Positions 9,025 to 17,246 of a stretch of 64,000 nucleotides of DNA are shown here, piece by piece. The position numbers and the translations under genes were made by a program. This DNA comes from Bacteroidales bacterium UBA6366 (GTDB taxonomy: Bacteria > Bacteroidota > Bacteroidia > Bacteroidales > UBA932), in contig DJRG01000029.1 of the NCBI GenBank assembly GCA_002438845.1, positions 1 through 64,000 on the forward strand. The letters are read 5' to 3'. How positions within the stretch are numbered: the first letter of the stretch is position 1; each line of letters starts with the position of its first letter. Below the pieces are notes generated by a model. It was not told where the DNA came from. It did no database searches and saw only the letters and a list, made by a program, of their open reading frames with translations.

Positions 9025-9849
9025 CTACTTCGCCTCACCTTTTTGCCAGGCGTTCACCGCGGCGCGGACCTGCCCGTACTCAAGCAAAAGTTTGCGGGCC
9101 AAGTCGTAGTCCTCGATTCCGGTCTCGCCCATGATCATTCTGGTGCCACGATCCACCAACTTCTTGTTGGTAAGCTGCATGTCCACCATCCTGCTGCCTC
9201 TGACATGGCCCAGCCGGATCATCGAGACTGTCGAAATCATGTTAAGGACCAGCTTCTGGGCCGTTCCGGCCTTCATTCTGGTGCTGCCGGTCACAAATTC
9301 AGGTCCCACAACAACCACGATAGGAACTTCGGCCCCGGCAGCCACCGGGGAGTTCTCGTTACAGGTGATGCAGCCTGTCAGCAAACCGTTCTCACGGGCT
9401 GTCTTCAAGGCCCCGATCACATAAGGAGTCGTTCCCGAAGCGGCGATGCCGACCACAACGTCATCTTTTGTCGGCGAATATGCCTGCAAATCTCTCCATC
9501 CTCCCTCAACGTCATCCTCGGCGCCTTCCACAGCGTCACGAATCGCCGAGTCGCCGCCGGCCATAAAGCCGATGAAAACATCGTGGACTCCGTATGTGGG
9601 AGGGATCTCGGACGCATCGACGATGCCCAGGCGCCCGCTTGTTCCGGCTCCGAGATAAAACACACGGCCTCCGCGAGGCACTCTCTCCACTATACCGTCA
9701 ACCAGTTTCTGAATCTGAGGGATGGCCCCGGCCACCGCGACCGGCACCGTCCTGTCCTCTGTGTTGATAGCGTCCAGCAACTCCTTGGTGGACATCTTCT
9801 CAAGGTGATCGTACCTTGATGATTGTTCTGTTGTTCTGTTGTCTTCCAT
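9025..9849 (-). CDS. murQ: N-acetylmuramic acid 6-phosphate etherase MurQ
   Basis: This 274-residue SIS-domain protein has the sugar-phosphate motif YLGAGTSGRLGIVDASE near residues 85-100 and the MurQ-specific SDGR-free stretch MAGGDSAIRDAVEGAEDD. The C-terminal part contains TGSTRMKAGTAQKLVLNMIST. MurQ splits the lactyl ether of MurNAc-6-phosphate to give GlcNAc-6-phosphate and lactate during cell-wall recycling. It is slightly shorter than the roughly 300 residues of E. coli MurQ but retains the core. The gene upstream is a MurNAc/GlcNAc-type kinase, which supports the recycling role. Confidence 0.95.
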   Translation of the reverse strand: MEDNRTTEQSSRYDHLEKMSTKELLDAINTEDRTVPVAVAGAIPQIQKLVDGIVERVPRGGRVFYLGAGTSGRLGIVDASEIPPTYGVHDVFIGFMAGGDSAIRDAVEGAEDDVEGGWRDLQAYSPTKDDVVVGIAASGTTPYVIGALKTARENGLLTGCITCNENSPVAAGAEVPIVVVVGPEFVTGSTRMKAGTAQKLVLNMISTVSMIRLGHVRGSRMVDMQLTNKKLVDRGTRMIMGETGIEDYDLARKLLLEYGQVRAAVNAWQKGEAK

Positions 9850-9891
9850 AACTTTTATCGCCGCCGGAACCAGGGTCCCGGCCGGACCTGA

Positions 9892-10764
9892 TTATTTTCT
9901 GCCAAGATGATACTCCACAAGGCCCTCGATCGGAGCCGGAATGATCGTGGAGAACCGGATTCCGTAAGGCCCGGCGACCTTCTCAAGGATGTGCCTGTTG
10001 GCGTAGCCGAAACCGCCCACGACACCGACTGGGTATTTGTCGGTGTCATACTGCATAAGGGCTCTCTCAATGAAATCCTTGAAATTCCGCTCCACAAGCC
10101 CGCGGACATATTCACACGAATCGTACTTCCCGAGAATCCACGGAGCGAACGAGCCCAGGTACTTTGAAGGGGCATCGCCTCTGTAGACATTCTGGACCAC
10201 GGTCATGTAGTCCACCTTGAAGTCCTTGGCGAACTCGCTTGAGACAGGCTCTGGCACAAGGCCTTTGAGAAAGTCTGACATGAACAGCCTGCCAAGTCTG
10301 GCTCCACCACCCTCATCCCCAAGGATGAATCCCGCCGAGCGCACATTCTTGACGACCTTCTCGCCGTCAAACAGACAGCTGTTGGACCCGGTGCCCATGA
10401 TCGCAGCGATGCCTGGTCTGTGACCGCAGACAGCACGCGCCGCGTCAAGAAGATCCGAGGCGTACTCCATCTCGGCCTGCGGGAAGAACGACCTCAGGAC
10501 TTTGTCCAGTCCCTTGGCCTGCGCCGGGATTGTCTCTCCCTCTGGGACGATCAGCCCGGCGGCATAGAAATGCACCTCAGTGACATCCCCGGACAAACCT
10601 TTGTCCTTGAACGCAGCCACAGCCTCCTTGACAATCCTTTCAATCACATCCTGAGACATCGTGGCCAGGTTCATGCCCGCGGTCTTCACATCAATAGGCT
10701 CCTTGTCCGGAGCGGCGGCGCACCAATCCGTCTTGGTCGCGCCACTTTCCACTATTATTATCAT
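9892..10764 (-). CDS. BadF/BadG-type amino-sugar kinase, probably MurK-like
   Basis: This 290-residue ASKHA-fold kinase has the N-terminal phosphate motif VESGATKTDWC, a central GIAAIMGTGSNSCLFDGE, an EGGGARLGR segment typical of BadF/BadG/BcrA-type GlcNAc kinases, and VVGGFGYANR. Known members phosphorylate GlcNAc, and those of the MurK type also phosphorylate MurNAc. It precedes murQ by 42 bp, and a MurK-MurQ pair is known in the Bacteroidota Tannerella. The likely role is therefore phosphorylation of recycled MurNAc (or GlcNAc) for MurQ. Substrate choice cannot be read from the sequence. Confidence 0.75.
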   Translation of the reverse strand: MIIIVESGATKTDWCAAAPDKEPIDVKTAGMNLATMSQDVIERIVKEAVAAFKDKGLSGDVTEVHFYAAGLIVPEGETIPAQAKGLDKVLRSFFPQAEMEYASDLLDAARAVCGHRPGIAAIMGTGSNSCLFDGEKVVKNVRSAGFILGDEGGGARLGRLFMSDFLKGLVPEPVSSEFAKDFKVDYMTVVQNVYRGDAPSKYLGSFAPWILGKYDSCEYVRGLVERNFKDFIERALMQYDTDKYPVGVVGGFGYANRHILEKVAGPYGIRFSTIIPAPIEGLVEYHLGRK

Positions 10765-10817
10765 ATTCGAATCTTTTATGCCCCGGCGATGTCACAACCG
10801 CCATGGCTGAAATTTTA

Positions 10818-10825
10818 CAAAGTTA
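10818..10825 (-). promoter_or_regulatory. -7 box TAACTTTG upstream of the murK-like/murQ/recR unit
   Basis: On the minus strand TAACTTTG fits TAnnTTTG and lies about 55 bp before the kinase ATG at 10764. No convincing TTG was found at -33. It could drive kinase-murQ-recR-mntP. Confidence 0.35.
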
Positions 10826-10961
10826 CTTCTTTCCAATTAAATACTCTAAGATTAGCAGCTAATTTTCAAGATTTGCTGAATATTCCAGGCCTTCCGCAGA
10901 CCATTTTCTATACTTTCTTCGTCAGCGGCCACTTCGACAGGCTCAGCGACCGGAACGCCGG

Positions 10962-12077
10962 TCATCTCAACGCCTTCTTCATCACCGGAAGGATCTTCTC
11001 CACGTAGCGCATCATTCCGAGGTCGGTGAAATGGACGCCATCCACGGTGGCCTCGCCGTCGTCGCCGATCATGCCGTCGGTGGAGACGTAGTACAGTTTC
11101 TTTTCTCCGGCTTTGCTTAGTTTTTTATAAAGGGCCAGCTGGGCGGCGTTCCTCGAGGTCACCTCCTCAAGCATCTTCTGATCGAAGCGGGAGTGAGGGA
11201 AAGTTGGGTCTTCCACAAAGATCACAGGCACATCAGGGAAAGCATCCCTTACAATCCTGAAAAACCTCTCGCCCCTTTCGTTTATCAGCTCGGCGGAAGA
11301 GTTCGGGACATAGTCGAGCACGATGAGGCCCGGGTTCTGGACCCGGGTGATATATTCAGCGATCTCATAGTCAAGCATAGCGTTGCCGCTGAACCCGAGA
11401 TTGATGACTTCCCTGTCGAGCTTACGGCCAAGAATCGCCGTGAAAGCCATTCCCGGACGGGAGGCGCACCCGCCCTGAAGGATGCTGGTGCCGTACATGA
11501 CGACCGGGCTCCCGGACCTCGGGCTTTCCACCGCCGGTGCCTCGATGACCGCACCGTCGTCAATGCCGATTTCAAGGGAGTCGATGCCGTTGTACATGGA
11601 AAGGTAAAGCATATATTCCCTCATCTGAGGTTTCATGTTCGCTATGATCGTCTTGCTTTTCACTTCCTTGTCGCGCCCGCCCCATTCGAAGCCGCTGCCG
11701 GCGAAGCGCCATCCGTCCTTTTCAGTAAGAATATAAAGATCCAAGCCGTTGTCCCCCACATCCGTCATGTGAGGCATGTACTGACGGGGAGAGGTGGACT
11801 TCCACCTGGCGCTGACACTTGTGGAATTGGAACGGAAACGGATGTAGAGTCCGGCGGAATTACGTCCAAGATCCCACACCGGCTTCCTCACGACCCCTTT
11901 GAACTCAGCCGGTAGACGCTCGTAGCGCGCGGAGGTCCGCTCCACGCATTTCCCGTAAAGAGGGAAGGCGGCCGCGTCAGTGTAGACGGTTTTGATTCCC
12001 TGGGCGGCTGACATGATTCCGGTCAGGACAGCCAAAGCCACACTCAAAAAGTACTTTCTGCGATCAAGAATATTCAT
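10962..12077 (-). CDS. Secreted SGNH/GDSL-type esterase with N-terminal beta domain
   Basis: The 371-residue protein has a signal peptide (about residues 1-27) and an N-terminal jelly-roll domain of the SGNH_hydro_N type (about 30-175). An SGNH hydrolase domain follows: block I with nucleophile Ser in VVMYGTSILQGGCA, block II INLGFSGNAML, block III VLDYVPNSS, and the Asp/His dyad in TVDGVHFTDLG. It is expected to be a periplasmic carbohydrate or lipid esterase; the substrate is unknown. The tail of the preceding intergenic region (10830-10960) contains no recognisable gene. Confidence 0.82.
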   Translation of the reverse strand: MNILDRRKYFLSVALAVLTGIMSAAQGIKTVYTDAAAFPLYGKCVERTSARYERLPAEFKGVVRKPVWDLGRNSAGLYIRFRSNSTSVSARWKSTSPRQYMPHMTDVGDNGLDLYILTEKDGWRFAGSGFEWGGRDKEVKSKTIIANMKPQMREYMLYLSMYNGIDSLEIGIDDGAVIEAPAVESPRSGSPVVMYGTSILQGGCASRPGMAFTAILGRKLDREVINLGFSGNAMLDYEIAEYITRVQNPGLIVLDYVPNSSAELINERGERFFRIVRDAFPDVPVIFVEDPTFPHSRFDQKMLEEVTSRNAAQLALYKKLSKAGEKKLYYVSTDGMIGDDGEATVDGVHFTDLGMMRYVEKILPVMKKALR

Positions 12078-12083
12078 GTGTCA

Positions 12084-12680
12084 TTAATTAATGTATTTTC
12101 CATTTCTAACCCAATGGAGCAGTCCATAGGCGGCAGCCGCGACATACGCCACATACAAGAGCGTCAGCCAGTATTGCCCCTCCATGAAACACATCACCAC
12201 CAGGATGCTGTCCGCCACTATCCAGATCAGCCAATGGTACGGGATCGATCTTCCCAGCCAATAGGTGGCGACAACGGACATCATCGCCGAAGCAGCGTCC
12301 AACCAAGTGCTGACGCCGCCCAAGGCATGCAGCAGCCAGACAAGCAGCGGCGTGCCGGCAAGGAATATTCCCGCGCTCCACAAAGCCGTCTTTCCGTCCA
12401 TCCTGCCAAGATGGACAGAGGCGCCTCCGTCTCCGGCGTCAGCCGTGTCAAGCAGCCGGCTGTCCTTTCTCCACTGATAAAGCCCCCAGACGGACATCAC
12501 CACATAATAAAGGTTCAGCGCCATGTTGGACCAGACATGCTGGATGGCGAATGAATATGCGCACGCAAGCCCTGTGGCTATCCCGAAATACCACATGCTG
12601 TTCTTCTGGAGAACCTCCAGAACGATGTAAGGCACGCCCGTCACCAGGGCGAATATCTCAATTATACCGATCAAGTCCAT
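12084..12680 (-). CDS. pnuC: Nicotinamide riboside transporter PnuC
   Basis: This 198-residue protein has about seven membrane helices. It carries the PnuC signature region HVWSNMALNLYYVVMSVWGL with Trp/Asn/Tyr residues used for nicotinamide riboside binding, followed by YQWRK. The ATG at 12680 was chosen; the only longer option starts at TTG (12689). A -7-like box, TAATTTTG (12694-12687), lies only 7 bp upstream of the ATG, so the transcript may be nearly leaderless if that box is used. No NAD or thiamine riboswitch was recognised. Its stop codon lies only 7 bp before the start of the downstream esterase gene on the same strand, so the two are probably cotranscribed. Confidence 0.9.
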   Translation of the reverse strand: MDLIGIIEIFALVTGVPYIVLEVLQKNSMWYFGIATGLACAYSFAIQHVWSNMALNLYYVVMSVWGLYQWRKDSRLLDTADAGDGGASVHLGRMDGKTALWSAGIFLAGTPLLVWLLHALGGVSTWLDAASAMMSVVATYWLGRSIPYHWLIWIVADSILVVMCFMEGQYWLTLLYVAYVAAAAYGLLHWVRNGKYIN

Positions 12681-12716
12681 CAGCCACAAAATTAGTCATT
12701 TTTCGCACAGCTTGCC

Positions 12717-12746
12717 TTGAATATCACACGTTTTTCCGTAACTTTG
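12717..12746 (+). promoter_or_regulatory. Promoter (-33 TTG / -7 TAACTTTG) of the lipoprotein-OMP pair
   Basis: TTG at 12717-12719 and TAACTTTG at 12739-12746 are separated by 19 bp, the typical Bacteroidota spacing. The box lies about 40 bp before the ATG at 12786 and would serve the two rightward genes that follow. Confidence 0.55.
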
Positions 12747-12785
12747 TGAAAAATCTAATTATCGTTTATTGAAAATAAATTATTT

Positions 12786-14597
12786 ATGTCTTTCAAAACT
12801 GAAACCGCACTATTCGTGGCTCTGACGCTCATGCTTCCGGCCACCTTCAATTCCTGCGTCAACGAAGACTACGATCTGACCAAGGACATTGACAAGACAA
12901 TACGCATTGACGGAGACATCAGTGCCCCGATCGGTGATTCGGAGACGATTCTCGTCGATGATCTTCTGGATCTTGACAGCGACGATTCCGGAACCCTGTC
13001 TCTCGACAGGAATGACAATTACACTCTGACTTTCATGGGAAACCGCACCGAGACCAAATTCACGGTACCGTCCTTTTCCATCGCCAATGATCTCGTGACC
13101 GAAGGCGGCCTCAAGGCAGACATCAACCGTGACGACATCTTGTCGGAGCTTCGTGTTCCGGGAATACCACATCTGGATAATATGCCGATCCCTAAAGGAA
13201 TCATCATCACCAGAACTTTCGAACCGTCCAATACCCCGCTGGAAATCAATCAGGAGATCCCCGAGGAAATCACGGACATCAAAGACGTGAACGGAAACGC
13301 CACGGCAAGAATCGCGTTCAGCACCAACACGGGAAAGGCCACAGTCAGCGGGCTCACCATCGAATTTCCTGATTATCTGAAGATTTCCGATGTCGTCGCG
13401 AACAATATTAACTGCACTTTTGACAAAGTGAATAACATCCTGAGATTCGGACAGGTCGAAATCAGCAAGACCTTGCGCAAAGTTTCAGTCAATATCGCCG
13501 GCCTGGACTTCTCCAAGATCCCGTCCGGGCAAGGCTTTCTCGCCAAGGAGCACAAGATTCTCCTTGACGACAACATCGTCCTCAGCGGTTTTGACGTCAA
13601 GATTCTCTCCGACGATCTCGGCTCATCATTCAACGACATTCCTGAGAAAGTACAAATTGATCTCGACATCAGGATAGCATCGCTTGACATCAAGGACATC
13701 ACCGTCAAGGTCGACCCTAAGGTCGGCATCAACCCACAGGCTGTGAATGTCGGCAAGCTTCCGGACTTCGTCAACGGCGACGGAGCCGTACTCGATCTGT
13801 ACAATCCTCAGATCATGCTGTTTCTCGGCAACGACAGTCCTTTGAGCATGAATCTCAACGCGGACCTTGAGTCTTATAAAGGCGCCTCCAAGAACAGCGT
13901 CCACATCGGCGACAAGGGCGGGGCCACCGACAAGGTCACTGTGGAAGCAAATATGACATCCAAGGTCTACCTGTCCCGCACAGGAGAGGACGCCCCTTCC
14001 GGCTACCAGAATGTCAAGGTTCCGAATCTGTCCGACATCGTGAGGAATGTGCCGGAGAAGATCGCCATAGCCGACATTGACGTCAAGGCCGCCGACGAGT
14101 TCATCACCGTGCAGACAGACAAGTCCTACACATTCTATTGCAGCTACAGTGTCATCGCCCCTCTTGCGTTCGGTAAAGACCTAAGCATCGACTACAGCAG
14201 TGACTTCGACGGTTGGAACAAGACATTCAATCCTGAAGACGTCGACCTTGACATAAACAGCGCGGAAATCACATTCGATTTCGTGAATATGATTCCTCTC
14301 GGCATCAAGCTGACGGCATCCGCCATCGACAAGGAAGACAATGTCATCCCAGGGATAACCGTCTCACTGGACGGTAAGGTTTCCTCCGGCTCCATAGAGA
14401 AGCCGTCCAAAACTCCGATGACGCTGAACCTGAAATCCTCCGCCGGGGAGATGCGCAAGCTTGACGGCATCAGGATGAACCTGAAGATCACCGGAGCGGA
14501 CAACGATCATCTTGGAATCTGCCTCAACAAGAACCAAGGCATCAGAATGGAAAACATGAAGATCAAACTGCAAGGCGCGATCAACACAGAACTCTAA
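12786..14597 (+). CDS. Large surface lipoprotein of unknown function, paired with a DUF5723 protein
   Basis: The 603-residue protein has a lipoprotein signal with a FNSC lipobox (Cys near residue 23), followed by an Asp-rich segment (NEDYDLTKDIDKTIRIDGDI). The rest is predicted all-beta and contains repeated short elements of the form LDIKDITVKVDPKVG or IADIDVKAADE, suggesting several stacked beta-sandwich modules. I do not recognise a named domain. It is followed 18 bp later by an outer-membrane protein gene, and the two are almost certainly one operon. The role may be in the cell envelope or in secretion. Codon use resembles the neighbours. Confidence 0.8.
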   Translation: MSFKTETALFVALTLMLPATFNSCVNEDYDLTKDIDKTIRIDGDISAPIGDSETILVDDLLDLDSDDSGTLSLDRNDNYTLTFMGNRTETKFTVPSFSIANDLVTEGGLKADINRDDILSELRVPGIPHLDNMPIPKGIIITRTFEPSNTPLEINQEIPEEITDIKDVNGNATARIAFSTNTGKATVSGLTIEFPDYLKISDVVANNINCTFDKVNNILRFGQVEISKTLRKVSVNIAGLDFSKIPSGQGFLAKEHKILLDDNIVLSGFDVKILSDDLGSSFNDIPEKVQIDLDIRIASLDIKDITVKVDPKVGINPQAVNVGKLPDFVNGDGAVLDLYNPQIMLFLGNDSPLSMNLNADLESYKGASKNSVHIGDKGGATDKVTVEANMTSKVYLSRTGEDAPSGYQNVKVPNLSDIVRNVPEKIAIADIDVKAADEFITVQTDKSYTFYCSYSVIAPLAFGKDLSIDYSSDFDGWNKTFNPEDVDLDINSAEITFDFVNMIPLGIKLTASAIDKEDNVIPGITVSLDGKVSSGSIEKPSKTPMTLNLKSSAGEMRKLDGIRMNLKITGADNDHLGICLNKNQGIRMENMKIKLQGAINTEL

Positions 14598-14615
14598 TCA
14601 AAGCAAGAAAGACAA

Positions 14616-16025
14616 ATGAAAAAGATCATCATACTTACGGCAGCCGCGGTCATCATGGCCGGTAACGCGTTCGCACAGCAATCGTTAAGGTCAGCGTACT
14701 TCCTCGACGGCTACAACTACAGGCATGAGTTCAATCCGGCTTTCGCCTCCAAGACGAGCTACTTCTCGGTCCCGATCTTCAGCTCCTTCAATCTGGAGAC
14801 TCAGAGCAACCTGGGCGTCAGCACATTCCTCTATCCGGTAAACGGCCAGCTGACCACATTCATGAATCCTTCCGTCAGCGCTGATGAGTTCCTCGGGAAA
14901 CTGGACTCCAAAAACAGCCTCAACCTGAACAACAGGATATCCCTCTTCTCGCTCGGAATCCGCAGCCGGAAATCATTCTTCTCGTTCGATTCCAGCCTGA
15001 AGACATCCACTAACTTCAACCTGCCTTACGGATTGTTTGACTTCATGAAGAACGCCGGAAAATTCCAGAGCTATGAAATCAACGACCTCTCGGCAAAAAT
15101 CAACAGCAGGATGGAGTTCGCCCTCGGTTACGGCCGACAGATTTCCGACCGCCTGAGCGTGGGAGCGAGAGTCAAACTCCTCGTCGGAATCGCGAACATC
15201 GAGGCAAACATCGACCGGATGGACATCCAGATGACCGAAGACAAATGGTCAATCCAGTCTCTGGGAACATTGAAATCCTCATCTTTCCTGAACATCCCGA
15301 CCAAAGGCGAAAGCGGGGCTGAGATCTCTGATCCATCAGACAAGGACCTGCTGGACTTCGACAGTATAGAGGGTGCTGAAGGCTCTTTCATCAGTGGCTT
15401 CGGAGCCGCAATCGATCTCGGGGCGGAGATGGAAGTCATCGATGGCCTTAAAGTCTCTTTGGCCGTCAACGACCTTGGTTTCATGTCATGGAAGAACACG
15501 ATCACCGCGCAGACCAGCGGCAAAGGGTGGTCTTTCGACGGATTCGACAACGTCTCATTTGACGGGGATAAAGGCAACTCGCTCAAAGACCAGTTCGAAG
15601 ATCTGACGGATGACATGTCGGACATGTTCGATTTCAGAAGGACTGAGAAAGACGGAAGCAACAGTGGAATGATCAACGCCACGATCAACGCCGGTGTGGA
15701 ATACGCGTTGCCGTTCTACAGGAATCTGACCGCAGGTCTTCTCAGCTCGACCTACATAAACAGCGGTTTCACATGGACCGAGGCCCGTCTGTTCGCCAAC
15801 TTAAAGCCGGTCAAATGGTTCAGCTGCGGCGTGAACTATGCGATGTCCAAGTTCGGCTCGACCATGGGCGCCGTAATCGGATTCCACACAAGCAGACTCT
15901 GCATGTTCATCGGCTCCGACCACCTGAACCTCAAGTTGGCCAAAGCCACCGGAGCGATACTCTACCCTTACGAAGGATTGAACACAAGCGTCAACTTCGG
16001 GATCTCGTTCAACCTCGGGAAGTAA
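14616..16025 (+). CDS. DUF5723-type outer-membrane protein (PorV/PorP-like beta barrel)
   Basis: The 469-residue protein has a clear signal peptide (MKKIIILTAAAVIMAGNAFAQ). The body has alternating amphipathic strands and ends in an aromatic/hydrophobic strand (TSVNFGISFNLGK), as expected for a barrel. The opening SLRSAYFLDGYNYRHEFNPAFA is typical of DUF5723 proteins, which resemble the type IX secretion and PorP/SprF-like barrels of Bacteroidota. Function is unknown. It is cotranscribed with the upstream lipoprotein, which may be its surface partner, and is followed by a strong terminator. Confidence 0.78.
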   Translation: MKKIIILTAAAVIMAGNAFAQQSLRSAYFLDGYNYRHEFNPAFASKTSYFSVPIFSSFNLETQSNLGVSTFLYPVNGQLTTFMNPSVSADEFLGKLDSKNSLNLNNRISLFSLGIRSRKSFFSFDSSLKTSTNFNLPYGLFDFMKNAGKFQSYEINDLSAKINSRMEFALGYGRQISDRLSVGARVKLLVGIANIEANIDRMDIQMTEDKWSIQSLGTLKSSSFLNIPTKGESGAEISDPSDKDLLDFDSIEGAEGSFISGFGAAIDLGAEMEVIDGLKVSLAVNDLGFMSWKNTITAQTSGKGWSFDGFDNVSFDGDKGNSLKDQFEDLTDDMSDMFDFRRTEKDGSNSGMINATINAGVEYALPFYRNLTAGLLSSTYINSGFTWTEARLFANLKPVKWFSCGVNYAMSKFGSTMGAVIGFHTSRLCMFIGSDHLNLKLAKATGAILYPYEGLNTSVNFGISFNLGK

Positions 16026-16048
16026 CGGGATGATTCAAGAATGATTCA

Positions 16049-16092
16049 GGAGCGTCTTCTTTGGCCGCGGGCCGGGAGACGCTCCTTATTTC
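16049..16092 (+). terminator. Intrinsic terminator between DUF5723 and porin genes
   Basis: A 9-bp stem GGAGCGTCT (16049-16057) / AGACGCTCC (16077-16085) with a GC-rich loop is followed by TTATTTC. It lies between two convergent genes and could work in both directions. Confidence 0.7.
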
Positions 16093-16107
16093 ATATATTC
16101 AAACATG

Positions 16108-17121
16108 TCAATCCAGCAGCCTCATCTTCCAAGTAAGGCCGACGCTGGCGATCTGCTGGTCCGCAAGCAAAGCGCCGGCATGGTTGCCGTTGTCCCCGAA
16201 CGAGTGGCAGAATGTGGCATGAAGACGGATGTTCCTGTCCGACAGCGGAAAATATTCCACACCGCAGCCGACCCTGCCCATCGAGGTTCCCGGCATCACG
16301 CACCAATCCCCTGCCTCGTCAAGATCATTATGGTCAAAACTTGCCTTGCCGAATACACTAAGCTTGTCACTGAACGAATATTCCACCTTTCCGATGAGGG
16401 TAAAGTCCCTCAGGAACGACATCCTATCCACAAGCGAGCGGTTCATGAAGTCGGCGAAGAGCGTGACCTTGCCGAAAGTGAAACGGTTGCCCAAAGCGAG
16501 GTAGTTGATGAACTTTCCAGGAAGATATTCAATCATATTCAGCGACCAGATGGAATCAAAACATCCGTGAGAGCCGTTCCACATCAGGTTGTAGGCGTAC
16601 AAGTCACTGTCATCCTGACTGAACGGACTCTGGCTGAACTGGAGCCGCAGCAGGTCCTTTCCATTGTCAAACGAATATCCAGCGTTCACGCCCATCTGGT
16701 AGCAGGCGATGTTACTGCAATACTCAGACAGAAAGAATATGTCGATCGGCGCGAGATCATATTCATAGCCCCCGATCTCAAAAATCTGCTTGCCGCCGGA
16801 GAAACTCCAGCGCTCATCAGGCCTGTAGGTGAGATAAAGGAAGTCCGTGGCGTTGAAGAAGCTCTCGTTGCCATGGCCACGATAGAGACGCTGGCGGTAA
16901 TTGTAGGAGAATTGTTCGTTGAGTTTTCCGTTGATCAGGATGCTGACATCCTTACCCTTGAATCCGCTATGCTCCTTAACTGAATTTCCGTCAAGATATT
17001 CCCGCTGGTAATCCACCCTGGCCTGAAGCCCGATGTTCACCAATTTATCGCCCTGCGCCGCCATCGGCAGGATTACAATAAGTAACAAAAATACCGCAAT
17101 AAGTACTTTATTGATATGCAT
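16108..17121 (-). CDS. Porin-like outer-membrane beta-barrel protein (OprP/OprO type)
   Basis: The 337-residue protein has a signal peptide ending near PMAAQG and a body of regular amphipathic beta strands. Typical porin segments include LQARVDYQREY, FLYLTYRPDERWSFSGGKQ, KVTLFADFMNRS and the final strand ASVGLTWKMRLLD. The pattern is that of the phosphate-selective/OprP-like porins common in Bacteroidota. It would allow diffusion of small solutes; specificity is unknown. It stands alone, with no operon partners on its strand. Confidence 0.75.
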   Translation of the reverse strand: MHINKVLIAVFLLLIVILPMAAQGDKLVNIGLQARVDYQREYLDGNSVKEHSGFKGKDVSILINGKLNEQFSYNYRQRLYRGHGNESFFNATDFLYLTYRPDERWSFSGGKQIFEIGGYEYDLAPIDIFFLSEYCSNIACYQMGVNAGYSFDNGKDLLRLQFSQSPFSQDDSDLYAYNLMWNGSHGCFDSIWSLNMIEYLPGKFINYLALGNRFTFGKVTLFADFMNRSLVDRMSFLRDFTLIGKVEYSFSDKLSVFGKASFDHNDLDEAGDWCVMPGTSMGRVGCGVEYFPLSDRNIRLHATFCHSFGDNGNHAGALLADQQIASVGLTWKMRLLD

Positions 17122-17200
17122 ACCCTATTATATGGTTCAAATTCTCAGCAAAATTAAGCATAAAAACAAGAATCACAAACCGGGCAGCATATTAAAAGAA

Positions 17201-17235
17201 AAGAGCCTGATCCTGGGACTCCCGGTCAGGCTCTT
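17201..17235 (-). terminator. Terminator of the leftward D-arabinan operon
   Basis: A perfect 10-bp stem AAGAGCCTGA / TCAGGCTCTT with a 15-nt loop is followed on the minus strand by TTCTTTTAAT. It starts 11 bp after the stop codon at 17247 and closes the leftward PUL operon. Confidence 0.85.
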
Positions 17236-17246
17236 CTCGCTAATGG

